Shown here: positions 16,001 to 26,673 of the stretch, in pieces
Layout: each line of letters begins with the position of its first letter
Position numbering within the stretch: the stretch's first letter is position 1
Origin: Oehlia diaphana
Lineage: Eukaryota > Glomeromycota > Glomeromycetes > Glomerales > Glomeraceae
Reading direction: 5' to 3'
Assembly: GCA_003833135.1 (NCBI GenBank)
Contig: QZLH01000304.1
Span: 36,214-100,213 of the forward strand
DNA length: 64,000 nt
Position numbers and translations under genes: made by a program
The notes under the pieces: model-generated
The model's input: only the letters and a program-made list of their open reading frames with translations
The model's database searches: none
Told to the model about the DNA's origin: nothing

Positions 16001-17226
16001 TTCCCGTTCTAATCTTATTTTCAGAATTAGAGGGCTATATTCTACAAAAATATGAATTAAAACAAAAAATTGCTACAGAAACTGCAGCAAATGAATTTTA
16101 TCAAGGAATTTCAAGTATTCGAACCGTGTATTCTCTTTCCATCGAAAAGATTATAGAAGATAAATTTCAAGAAGCTCTTCGAAAACCTTTTTTGATTGGA
16201 ATTAGAAAAGCATTCATCTCTGGCGCATCTACGGGGTTTTTAGAAGGGTTATCATATTTTACTAAAGCTTTAACACTTTGGTACGGAGCTCAATTAGTTT
16301 CTCAGGGAATTTATGATCTCCAAAAGATGCTTATAGTTTGGACTTTGGTTATATTCTGTACAACATCTGCTTCGGGAGTTATTTCTACAGTTCCATATTA
16401 TAGTAAAAGTAAACAAGCCATCAAATCCATTCAGAAAATGATAAACCTTCCGGCTATTCTGGATAATGTTGGTATTTGCCCTGACAAATTACAAGGTTCA
16501 ATCATGTTTAAAGATGTAAATTTTTCGTATCCTGAAAGACCTGATATTAAAATTCTTGATAAACTAAGTTTAAAATTAGAGTCTGGACAGTCTGTTGCTT
16601 TAGTGGGTAAAAGTGGTAATGGAAAATCAACCGTAGCCGCCTTACTACAAAGAATTTATGAGCCAAATAGTGGTTCTATAATGTTAGATTATGAAAATAT
16701 TAAAGACATTCAATTGAGGTGGCTAAGAGAGAATATAGGAATTGTTAGTCAAGAACCTGTATTGTTTGATACGACTATAGCGGAAAATATTGCATACGGT
16801 AAAGATGATACCACACAAGAAGAAATTGAGATTGCTGCCAAACAAGTTAACATGCATGAATTCATTTCATCTTTACCAAATGGCTATAATACGAAACTTG
16901 GTTCAACTGGATCTCAATTATCTGGAGGCGAACGTCAAAGAATTGCCATAGCAAGAGTTCTTATAAGGAACCCTAAAATTCTTATACTTGATGAAGCTAC
17001 AAGTGCATTAGATACAAAAAATGAGTCAATTGTTCAAGAAACATTAAACAAAGTTCAACAGGGTCGTACTACTTTAATGATAACTCATCGTCTTAAGAAT
17101 TTAAGAAAAATGAGTAAAATAGTTCTCATTGAAGATGGAAAAATAAAAGAGTCTGGTACTCATAAAGAATTAATGTCACTTCGTGGTGAATATTTTGAAT
17201 TAATAAGAAGCGGAAATTCGTATTGA
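13018..17226 (+). CDS. Full-size ABCB-type ABC transporter (P-glycoprotein/STE6-like)
   Basis: One uninterrupted frame of 1402 aa with the layout TMD1-NBD1-TMD2-NBD2. A hydrophilic N-terminus of about 120 residues leads into membrane segments. NBD1: Walker A GQSGSGKST (about 502), signature ISGGQRQR (about 610), Walker B ILILDEATSALD (about 630). NBD2: Walker A GKSGNGKST (about 1196), signature LSGGERQR (about 1300), Walker B ILILDEATSALD. Both sites keep Q-loop and H-loop residues (VSQEP; VTHQL and ITHRL). Such pumps export lipophilic compounds or, for STE6, a prenylated peptide pheromone; the substrate cannot be read from sequence. The linker between halves (about 715-830) is charged and Ser-rich. 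No introns are found, unlike nearly all neighbours. The start is the first Met after a stop- and T-rich leader. Confidence 0.95.
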   Translation: MEKYTSQDVYNNKIDSISSFTSNDTLVELVDLTYNNRASILYNDDESSNYGKASTEDENTQQITSQKLRDSILKKTSIKATTFTSKDSDQHHYHQPSNNINPDGRSKSIYLPVQKPQLNITPTSFFHIFQFATLFDYLLMTLGMFFSILSGLVIPFLSIFLGRIFGVFTDKETGVITKRLFEQRINSLIFEFTLLGIGAFALAALMITCWMWTGERQAKRMKTTYFKSLLRMNISYFESDEITSGGLLTSVNKDTEEIRSVISEHLGYFIQSIVTITSCLILAFMKNAILTLVILASTPLILIVIVLTSRTASPLIVKERNIFIKAGNILENALAAIKTVRAFNGEEKEEKKHYECLQEANDVSSRLAWTYALRIGLTQFLTLSLFFQGFWFGSTLVADKKLAPGDILSVFYACLLGLSVLKGILPRLVAISRAKNAIQPIKELLERIARMELYALNGFKIPNIEGNINFNQVSFSYPSRPDTLVLRNVNLSIPAGKTTVLVGQSGSGKSTITQLIQRLYEPNDGLITLDGRELRILNVSWLRQQIGVVSQEPILFNDTIFKNIAYGKVDYWNTTMDEVIKACKLACIHDTIESLPNGYETHLSEMGKNISGGQRQRIAIARALIKDPAILILDEATSALDMTSDLKVQEALENCRQNRTTIIVTHQLKHIGDKDLIYVLHEGKIVESGIKAELLNLNGYYSKLANEHSSNPNRKTHELNSINMKLKRQLTLLFHDPQKPPTNVNSSIKRSQSVRKSRSGWRQSIIEEYTFDNSNDIMVDVIQGTATEAISKRYADTSAINDIIGYYEDNIEILVTDESSSANNNMSIFELIRKTMDKKVFYGVGILSAMIDGGISPIFSVVLANLLNTYSIPDRNELLKSSRIFALYVLLIAAVSGTSGLLKYFLLERASERWAVRLRHMGFGNVLRQSQSWFDKSENATGKVTTILISDTESAKFLIGHFAGNVVIGLVSLLGGAIWAFIVGWQLTLVGFGSVPVLILFSELEGYILQKYELKQKIATETAANEFYQGISSIRTVYSLSIEKIIEDKFQEALRKPFLIGIRKAFISGASTGFLEGLSYFTKALTLWYGAQLVSQGIYDLQKMLIVWTLVIFCTTSASGVISTVPYYSKSKQAIKSIQKMINLPAILDNVGICPDKLQGSIMFKDVNFSYPERPDIKILDKLSLKLESGQSVALVGKSGNGKSTVAALLQRIYEPNSGSIMLDYENIKDIQLRWLRENIGIVSQEPVLFDTTIAENIAYGKDDTTQEEIEIAAKQVNMHEFISSLPNGYNTKLGSTGSQLSGGERQRIAIARVLIRNPKILILDEATSALDTKNESIVQETLNKVQQGRTTLMITHRLKNLRKMSKIVLIEDGKIKESGTHKELMSLRGEYFELIRSGNSY

Positions 17227-17628
17227 AATTTTATTCATAAAAAATTTATTTATTTTATTTATTTTATTATATTGTATTTTCTTAGTTTATTTTTTTTTTC
17301 TTAGTTTATTTGTAGATATAATTCATTTAATTCATTCAAATAAAAAATTAAAAACACGTGCATAATAAAATAACGTGTAAAAACTGTGAGCATCGAAATG
17401 ACGTCAATTTGAAATAATTTACTGCGCATCTTGTGAATTTGCCAATACTTTTTGCCAATTATGACTTAATTTTTTAGGGACGGCCGACCCGCCCGTTACA
17501 ATACCATTATATTAAAAATGGGCAACTTCCGATATTTCCCGTTTTATCTATTAATAGAAACAAGCTTGATAATTTTTACATAAAAGCAGGATCGTAGCCT
17601 TTTTTCGTCTACGAATTCTTTTTAAAAA
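17227..17628. other. Intergenic spacer before the PIL1-like gene
   Basis: Begins with T-rich 3' flank of the ABC gene. A locally GC-richer patch GGGACGGCCGACCCGCCCG lies at about 17477-17495, which could be a promoter element of the eisosome gene. Nothing else is seen. Confidence 0.4.
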
Positions 17629-19846
17629 ATGAGCAATTTAACTGTTACACCATCTGGAGAAGGAAGACAAACGACTATTTTTGATACTTTTAAAAGTTTT
17701 ACCAAAGATAATTTGTCACATGAAGTTCGTAGAAATCTTTCTAAATTAGATCCTAGGTTACCTGAAGATCTGAAAAATATTACTCTCTATTTAAAAGAAG
17801 AGAAAAATGTTTTAACAAGTTTACAAAATGCTGCGAATGAAAGAAGAGAAGGTTAGTTTTATCACCGAATTTAAGTATTCTTTGAACATGTCTAAGCATT
17901 TTCCTTATTTAATATTTTAGCGAGCAAGTATATTTACGTGTGGGGAAGAGATATGGGTGAAGATATAGCTGTACGTAATAATAACAATTTTTTTTAAAAA
18001 AAATGATTTTAAACTACCTCATATTTAGTTTTCTAATTTTTTTCTTTAATTAGGATGTAACTGAAAAATTGGCCGATTTATTAACAAAAATCTCAGATGT
18101 TGAGATCGTATTAACAGGTAAGAATAGACAAAATAATTGAGATCATAATTAAAATTCTGTATCTGATTCGAATTTTCATTATAATTGACTCAATTTCACA
18201 CTTTTAAAGAAAAATATGAACATTATAGAAATATTATTAAAGAAATTCGTGCAGCTGAGGAGCGTCTTATTGTTCATAAAGAAAGAAAACGAAAAATTAA
18301 TGATGAAATACATAAAATATCGAAATCCCATCCAAGATCACCCAGAATTCCTGAACTTGAAGCTGATCTCAAAATGGTTAATCATGACTCTTTAGCTGAT
18401 GAAACTGAAGTTGGTAATATTATAAGAAAAAAATTTAAAGAAGCTATGACACTTCATTTAAATGCTACTTTTGAGGCTTCGGAAAAGATTGCTATTATTT
18501 CTGGTTTTGGTTGGGATCTTATTGAACAAATTGATCCTACTCCTATTAAACCTGGGGAATCAAGGGAATATAAAGGTAAAAAATAAATTAAAATATTTAT
18601 TTGTTTAAAATTTTTTTTTTTCAATTAATAATATCAATACTTACAATTATTTATTATAGGTCGTGAAATATCTTCACAGGCTATTAAAGATTGTCAAATT
18701 GCTTTACATCGTTGGCAACCATCTCCCTCAGAAATTAGACCTCTTTTACCAGCTTTAACTAATACTGCGCCAGCACAATTAGCAACTCAAAAAGCAGAAT
18801 ATGAAGCAAAAATTAGTCAAATTACAGGTTCTATGACTGCTTTGAAAGATGAACATGATATTCAAGTTGCTGATTTTGCAAAAAGTTTAGAGAATCAAAA
18901 ACAAGAATATGAAAAACGAATTAATGAATTTGTTGCCGCTTTAGCCGCACAAAAAGATGGATATGAAGCACAACTTAATGATTTATCTGCTGCATTGCAA
19001 GCAGAGAAAGGAGAATCTGACTCAAAAATTGATGCACTCAATGCAGCTTTAGAAGCTGAAAAACAAGCTTCAGAAAAAAAGGTTAATGAAATTTCTACTG
19101 CGCTAGAAAATTCAAAGAAACAACATGAGGAACAATTAAGACAATATAATCTCGTAATTTCTCAAAAACAAGAATACGAGGTGGCACTTAGAGAGAGAGA
19201 TTCAATTATTTCTAAACTTCAAGCTGATGTTAATAGTGTGGCAACAGAAAAGGGAAAATTATCTCAAGTGGTAAAAGAATTAGAAGAAACTCTCAAGTCT
19301 AAATCTACAACAATTGATCAAAAAGAAGATAAGATTAGTAAATTAGAAGATGATATTTCTAGTATAAAGGACCAGCTTTCAGGATTAAAAATATCATCAC
19401 CCGATACGACACAACTATCGAATCCTTCAAGCGGAAATACACGTCAAGTTGTAGGAAACGTTCCAGTTTCTGGAGAAGGCAGTAAAGAAGAAACTCTTAG
19501 CCTCTCTGATTCTAATGCTACAGATCAAGGACAAGCTCCTCTTATGAGCGGACAATATCAGCCTGGTGGTTTTGGACATCCACCACCTCCCCCACAAGGA
19601 TATTATGGTCAACAATATTATCAACAACAGCCATATTATCAACAACAATTTTATCAGCAAGGTCAACCTCCATTTGGTGGTTATCAACAACAACAGCCGC
19701 CACCAGGACAGTTTGGTCAAGCTGGACCTACACCACAGCCACCAGGTAATTTTGTTGGTGGCTTCTTCCTTGGACCTCCTGATGAAGCACCACCGGCCTA
19801 TGATGGACCACCAAAGGAAGGATTTCCCGAAGATAAAAAAGATTAA
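17629..19846 (+). CDS. PIL1: PIL1/LSP1-like eisosome BAR protein with long coiled-coil and Q/P/Y-rich tail
   Basis: Five exons in phase: 17629-17851, 17921-17970, 18054-18117, 18210-18575, 18660-19846; 629 aa. Residues 1-290 follow yeast Pil1/Lsp1: LSHEVRRNLSKL, EEKNVLTSLQNAANERREAS, then a helix region with SPRIPELEADL, ASEKIAIISGFG and PIKPGESR. Pil1-type BAR proteins scaffold eisosomes, furrows of the plasma membrane. The canonical protein is about 340 aa and ends soon after the BAR domain. Here about 190 residues of predicted coiled coil (about 293-485, repeated AALAAQKD/ALEAEKQ-like heptads) are added, then a low-complexity tail (about 530-629) rich in Q, Y, P and G (YYQQQPYYQQQ, PPPPPQGYY) with an acidic end. 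Splicing into the extension is inside the same last exon, so the fusion is not an assembly of separate exons. Confidence 0.9.
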
Positions 19847-20776
19847 TGGACACAATCTTATATTTCAAGAATAAACTTTGGATTATTATTATTACTATTA
19901 TTTATTTATTTATTTATTGTTTATTAAATAATAATTAAGTTTTCTATTAGTAGTCGAATCTATTTACTGTATTATATATGTCATTAGAATATTTCTCCTT
20001 TTTATTGTATTCATCATTTTATATTGAATAAATTCTGTAAGTCACGTGAAATTCTAACAGAGTCTGTTAATGGCCTCGATTAACGACAGATCTAGCATTA
20101 TATACATTAAGATCCTGTTGGGAAATTAGATATCTTATTTTCCTCTTATATATTTAATTTAAAACAAGTACGATCATTTTATTAATACTACCTTGGCAGT
20201 AATCTTTTATGACGACCTAAAATATAATAATCGAGCAATTACACTGGTATTGAGCTCTGAGTTATTAGCTGATCTCTGATAGCCCGTGAAGTTACTAAAA
20301 TTATTCATTAATAGTTTTATGATTTTGATACAAATAATAAAATCTCTGCTTTATTGCTACTTGTCTTACTTGTCTACATAAGTTTAATTTTTGATATAAT
20401 ATCATTGTTTTATACTATATTTTATTTTATAATGTTAGTAAATAATTGTATTAATCTGATCGGGTTAAATTACTGTTATAGTTCTCGATAAGAAAACTGG
20501 CAAAAAAGGGAGTTAAAAATCTTAATATATACATGATTTCCTCAAGAATTATGCGAAGATCAATGTTCAATAAATATTTTCGTAACAGCATTTAATCATA
20601 TGTAATTTATTCTTTCATAACATTTATATTTCATTAACCAATATTAATACTAATCAAGTTACATATTATACAAATTTCCGTTTTGTGTTATGGCTGGGCT
20701 CCTGGTATATTCAATTGGGTCAAGATTATAATAATAATTTTATTTAATAAATATTCTTAATTAAAATATTACATTC
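19847..20776. other. Intergenic region between convergent genes
   Basis: 3' flanks of the PIL1-like (+) and MCD4-like (-) genes. AT-rich; an ATTATT/ATTT microsatellite-like patch at about 19882-19935. No gene, RNA or transposon is recognised. Confidence 0.45.
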
Positions 20777-23700
20777 TTAATCATTCTTCTCCCTTTTCTT
20801 TTCTTCTTTTTCTTCATCTTCAGGTATAATAACTTTTCCAACTAAAACTTCACTTAATAAAAATAATAAAATCATAAACAAAACAAATAAACTACTAATA
20901 ACAAAATGACTTATAGTAGTACCGATTTCTAACCAACTACCATCATCCCTAACCAAGTAGAAAAAATTTAAAGTCATAATATCAGATATTGATAATACTA
21001 ATAAAAATAAACTAAACGGTGATAATCTAATTGATTTGTTTAATATATAAAATACTGATGATACGATAAAAAAAGGTATTAATATTTTTAATAATAATAA
21101 TCCTCCCATTAAGAACGGATTAAATATTGTTGTAAGTCTATAAACACTTTGTAATGAAAATGAACTCAAACTTGCTACATTTCCTGTACCAAAAAATCCT
21201 ACTTTAATAAAAAATAAAAATATCAACGAAATTCTTGAATCTCTCATTTCTAATTTACGATGGCTTTCTTGTTCTTGTTGTTTTTGTTTTGATTGTTCAA
21301 ATAAAAATAATTTACGTTCAATTTCTAACCAAAGCAAAACTGTTTGTGTTAAAAAATAATAAAATAATACTTCATACGAAATACTGAGTATAACAAATAA
21401 TGGTGCAAATGCTAAAAAAAGCGTTGTAAGTCTTTTTAAATAGTGTTGTTTTCTTCTCAATCCATAAAAGAATGGCGTTGCCGTGGAAATAGCTGTTTAA
21501 AGAAACATTTAATCAATAATAATCCATTAATCCAATTCAAGATAACAATGCATACTTACCTAATATTATCCAGGCAGCATATTGGTTTAAAACCGGAAGA
21601 CCAACTCTCCATTTCAATTTATTTGTCGTATCATAAACTATTATAATACTCAAAGCTACCAATAATAACTATAAATAATGTAGAAGATTAGATAATAAAT
21701 AAAAATTGTAAGTTTATATAAGGTTGAATTCTTACCTGAAATATTATCATTGTCTTTGAATCAGAATCGTTTCCTATTATATATTTAGAACTTTTAACCA
21801 TCGAATTGATTCCTGTAATGAAAATCAAGATTCCACCATAAACCCTAAAAGGAATTCAAGAAAATATTCTAGAATCACAAAAAAAGTAAAGAAAAATATT
21901 GTATTAATAAACAATCAAATTTAAAAGATACTTACACTAACAAAATGTCTTCTCCTTTTTCCACAGGCAATAATGTAAAAATACTCGATGCCAAACATGA
22001 TATTGACCAATAAAGCAAAAGTAATTTATTTTCGGATCGAAAACTTGATGGCATGATTAGTGGCCATAACACTCCCAATACAAAACACCCGCTCAAAATG
22101 CTACGTTCAAAATAACTGTATACCTATAAGAAAAAAAAATAGATAAATCATTATTTTATAAATTATCATTCATAAAGTAAAAATATTTTCTTTTAATACA
22201 CGTGTATATATTTAGAATTCACTTACGAAAATTTCCAACGCAATAATATGTCCAATTATGTATCCTGCAAGTATAAAAGGACTTCGCGACCCTAAAGCTA
22301 ATTTACAACTTTTCGTGAAGGTTTCATAATCTAGCAAACTGTTCCAACAAAAATAAACAGCAAATATTACGTATGTGTAATATGTTGCAGGTGATTCTTG
22401 TATGTACATTATTGACATTAATATAGCTAAAGATATTATAGCTAATATGTTAACCTAAATAAAATGACAAAATTAATTAATATTTGAAAACAATTAAATA
22501 TTAATAATAAATTAAGAACGTACATATTTAGCTATTCGATCAGAATGTCTATTTGAACTATTATTGTTCGGTAAGCAATATTCTTTTAAAGTGTGTTTTA
22601 AACTATAAAAAATCCAACCCAGATATCCAACCGTCACGATAGATCTTAACATTAGCCAATCATACCTATAAGATAAATGTTTTTAGTAACGACAACTCGA
22701 CGAGGATAAATAAAATCACAAACACAAATCTTAAAGATATTTACGTTTGGAAATATCTCAATCCTTCCAGAGACAACTGTATCAAAATTTCACACATGAT
22801 TTCAGCTTCTTCATATTGTTCAGTATCAATAAGTTCCTGAATTTTACTTAGTAAAATTTCCCTATTATGAGTAGAATTGCTGAGTGGTGCAAATGGCTTA
22901 AACATTATTTCAGTCCTTTTCTTTAATTCTAATATAAAATAAAAAATAATTTATACTTTATTAAAATATGCTTTCTAATTAAAAATAAATTATATATGCT
23001 TACCATATTTAACTTGATACTGTTCAGATATTTCTTTAGCATTGACAAATAAACTTTGTGCTTTAAATAAAGGTGTATTATTAAGATATACTAAAGGTAA
23101 TTCTCCTACAGAATTGACTGGATAATTAATTCCGATTAGGGAAGCCTATTGATGGATGTACTTGTTAAATGAATAAAATTTTTAATTATAATAAAGATGT
23201 TTGGATTACAACACAACATACCATAAACGGAGCAATATCTGCTTGTAAAATATCATTTCGCTGAACTTCATTTAAATACCAATCAGCAGAAAATTCATCA
23301 TGCCCAGTTGGATGTGTCTTATTAGGTTTATTCACACCAGCGCCCCATGCAATTATTGGAGTACGTGTGTTATCTGGATGTCCATCTCCATGATTGCCTA
23401 AATTGTGAAATCTTAAGAAAATTTTTCTTCGAATAATTAGGTTAATTAATCTTTAATAATCCCCACCTCTGTTACTCATCCCGTGATCTGCAGTAAAAAC
23501 GTAAGATGTTTTTCCATCATGTTCATAATATTCTTCAATTAGTCTAACAGTCTTGTTTATTCCCTCATCAACAACTTTAATATTATCTATATACTCTTTA
23601 GAATGGGGACCATAAACATGTCCATTTGTATCCAATCCCAATAAATGTAAAAATATAACAATTTGGTCATCATGAAGTTGCTGATATAATTTAGCATTAG

Positions 23701-24628
23701 ATGATGAATTTGTAAAAAGTTGAGCTAATTGATCAAATACCCAAATATCCAACTCCTTCGCATCTAATAATATATGTGTATATAAATTGTTCTAGTTTAA
23801 AAAAAATCAAAAATATATATATATATATATATATCAGACTATAAAAATATTTCTTTTTACCCTTAGCAAAATTTTCAGATTCATGACCATACATAAAAGT
23901 TTCAACTTTATCAGGATCTGAAGCTCCATCCGCAAACATTGGCAATATGTCAGGTGATCCAAATGACCATGTATGTCTGCTTTGATTGAAGACTGAATCA
24001 AATTCTACGGGATTAGATTTCCATCCTAATCGATTAATGAATAAGTTAATAAATTCACAATAAGATATTTAATTAAATTAACAATTAAAAAAAAACTTCT
24101 TTTTTATAAAACCTTTAGTTACAGCACTGACATCTTCATAGAATCCTGCAATAAGAGCAACATGTCCGGGTCTCGATTCTGTAGGTACTCGAGTATGGGA
24201 AACTCCAAAAGTACCATGGTTCAAAATGATATCTCTCAAAAACGGTGCCTTTGTGATTGGTTGATCTGATTCATCCGAATGAAGCTGATATAATTTGTCT
24301 GCTCTTAATCCATCACCTAATATATCCTTTTAATATACAATCTTGGTGTATTTATCGAAACAAGTATAATTTTACAAAATTGTAACAATTTACCTATTAT
24401 AAGCACAAGTCTATTCGCTGGTGGTGGTAAGTCAACCTGGTGTAATGTAATTATTAAAATTATAAACAAAATAAAAATAACAGTTTATAATACAATAACT
24501 ACCTTATATGTCGTCATTCCATGCACCAGAGGCGAAGTAAAATATATATCAAATATACTCCATATGTATGCCACGTGAAAAATTATTCCTATAAATAAAA
24601 TATTTCTTGAAGTTGCAAGGTTTGTCAT
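20777..24628 (-). CDS. MCD4: GPI ethanolamine phosphate transferase 1 (MCD4/PIG-N)
   Basis: About fifteen exons on the minus strand from the Met at 24628 to the stop at 20777. The enzyme adds phosphoethanolamine to the first mannose of the GPI precursor in the ER. The N-terminus has one membrane helix ([17 protein letters not shown]), followed by a lumenal alkaline-phosphatase-type domain. Metal-site motifs are visible: IIGDGLRAD (joined across an intron at 24394/24316), [11 protein letters not shown] with the active-site Thr, [15 protein letters not shown], and [22 protein letters not shown]. The C-terminal half is many hydrophobic helices ending in the last exon (21460-20777), matching the PIG-N multi-span region. 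Splice phases checked for the first five exons are consistent; the rest were followed by motif continuity. The acidic/basic tail ([15 protein letters not shown]) is unusual only in charge. Confidence 0.9.
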
Positions 24629-25004
24629 AACTATATGAAATTTATGGAGAAAAGATTAAATTTTACGCTTACTCCTATTTATAGTCAATTGGACTAATGT
24701 GTTTGGATTTGATTGGCGGATAAAAAAGACTAAATTTCATAATTTTTTTTTCGTTTCCGGACATTTTTGGTTTAAAAAAAACAATGATGAATTTTACGAT
24801 CCTCTTTGAAACTAGAGATTCGATGATATATTACGTACCATTTATTTATAAAATCAAAAAAATTAACGAAATATTTTGTGATAAGGATTATGATTTTAAC
24901 TTTATTATTTTATTAATTAAAACAAACATTTTTTTTTTTTAATACTTATTATTAAATTAGATATTCTAGAATTTACTACTTTTCAGTCAATGAAATTATT
25001 TTTA

Positions 25005-25556
25005 TCACTTGTCATAAAAAATTTCACCTTTGTCAGTTTCAGTATAAACATCTTTCTCGTTAATAGTTTGTTCGGGTCCTTCTTCATCGAGTACTCTAGC
25101 AAGAGGGACTATTGGTAATTTCAAACCAACCCGATTTGCTGTCAATTCAATACGTTTTTCTACAGAATATCCATGAACTGGATTGTTTAATTCCAAGAGT
25201 TCCTTAAATAATATGTGGTTTTTTTTAATTAATTATGTAAAACGATGATTGAAAACCAAATTTTACTTACATTATATTTTCGGCTACTTCTCAAGAAACA
25301 TAATACATCTAGCGCGTATTTGGTCGAATTTTCAATCTCTTCTTTATTTGATAAGTCGCGATTTTTTTGATATGTACTTATTACTTCTTCTCTCCATAAT
25401 TTATTATTATTCCGATATGTGAACTTTCATTGTGAATAAAGAAATTTTTTAATAAAATTTTCATGGAAAATCATGATTTTTTTTTTTAATTACCTGCTTG
25501 TCAACTTCTTTTAATAATTGGCGATACGTTGACAAAATTAACTGTTTACTGCTCAT
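25005..25556 (-). CDS. FMC1: FMC1-like mitochondrial ATP synthase assembly factor
   Basis: Three exons in phase: 25556-25494, 25423-25271, 25202-25005; 137 aa. The first exon reads MSSKQLILSTYRQLLKEVDK, an LYR-type start (YRxLL). The middle holds CFLRSSRKYNELLELN and the third exon VGLKLPIVP, both matching the FMC1 family (human C7orf55: CLLRSIRKH, VGLKLP). FMC1 helps assemble the F1 part of ATP synthase in the mitochondrial matrix. The protein has a C-terminal extension of about 35 residues after VGLKLP, acidic and ending in EIFYDK. Its start codon is only 58 bp from the start of the divergent ICT1-like gene. Confidence 0.85.
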
Positions 25557-25614
25557 TTTTTTTTTTAAAAAAAAATTTTCAACGATCATGTCACGTTCTT
25601 ATATGTGATCGACA
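25557..25614. promoter_or_regulatory. 58-bp divergent promoter shared by FMC1 and ICT1-like genes
   Basis: The only DNA between the two start codons. It contains an A/T tract (25557-25579) and an inverted pair CGATCA ... TGATCG (about 25583-25611) around a TCACGTTC core. Transcription start sites of both genes must lie here or inside the coding starts. Regulatory function is inferred from position. Confidence 0.6.
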
Positions 25615-26673
25615 ATGCATAATTCGATAAATTTCACAGGCTTTTCCAAATGTTTGAAAAAAATGTTACCGAAATCGATAGGTTATCAACGCGTACTAAA
25701 AGTATCTTATATAAAATTAAGTTCTTCTATCTATTCAACAAATATTTATAAAAGAAATTATTCTTTATCAACATTGTCAAAATCAATAACGCAAACGAGA
25801 ACACAAACACGAAAACTCCCTCCTTTAACCAGAATTGTTAAAGATTTTTCATTTATATTTCCTTTATTTAATACTATAAAAAGATCAATATCCAGTTTAG
25901 ATACTCCGAAAGAGATAGAACAAGCTGAACGATGGTTAAAAAAATTTACAAAAGAAAAAATTCCAAAAGGTAAAAAATTATTAATTCATTAATGCGATTC
26001 TTATTTTGTTTTTCTTTATATTAAATAAAGAATTTGACTTTGTTAGATTTGATAACATTTACTTTTGCACGGAGTAGTGGACCTGGAGGACAAAATGTGA
26101 ATAAAGGTAAATTAATTATATTTCGGTTTTTTTTAATATTCATCTTTCATTAATGTTTAATCTTTTGATTTTTTTTCTTCTTTCAAAGTTAATACAAAGG
26201 TTGATATGAGATTTAATTTAAATGAAGCAACATGGATACCAGAATACGCTAGGAAAAAACTAGCAATTCAAGTAAATTCCGTTTAATTAATTATAATAAT
26301 ACATATCTTTCAACAATAAACTGACCATATTTTAAAAAATAGGAAGCAAGTCGACTTAATAAAAAGGGAGAATTCATGATAATTTCAGATAAATCCCGTT
26401 CTCAAGTTAAAAACATTGAAGATTGTGTTGATAAATTGTATGAAATTATTTTGAAAGCTGCTGAAATACCAAAAGCTCCAAGTGAAGAAACCCTGAAAAG
26501 AATCGAACAATTGTATGTATAATAATATTAAAAAAAAACAGATGGATAGATATGTTTTGTAATTTTACTTTTAATGTATGAGCAGGAAGAAAGCTGAAAA
26601 CAATAGAAGAAGAACGGACAAACAATATAGATCAGAAAGAAAATCTTCTCGTCGCACCAAAGATTATGATTAA
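25615..26673 (+). CDS. Mitochondrial ribosome-rescue GGQ hydrolase (ICT1/MRPL58-like)
   Basis: Five exons in phase: 25615-25969, 26047-26106, 26189-26271, 26343-26512, 26586-26673; 251 aa. ICT1-type proteins release peptides from stalled mitochondrial ribosomes. The catalytic loop SSGPGGQNVNK lies at about 128-138 (GGQ 132-134) and is followed by the family sequence VNTKVDMRFNLNEATWIPE. The C-terminus is a basic tail (RRRTDKQYRSERKSSRRTK) like that which ICT1 places in the empty mRNA channel. The first 115 residues are basic and Ser/Thr-rich, fitting a mitochondrial targeting peptide, though long. Intron 1 ends at the second of two nearby AGs (GTTAG at 26042-26046); the first AG would break the frame. 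Yeast Pth4 (YOL114C) and human ICT1 are the likely counterparts. Confidence 0.88.

Noticed and set aside
19427..19874. Open frames on other strand/frame of the PIL1-like gene
   Set aside because: They overlap the real last exon and reflect its repetitive Q/P/Y codons.
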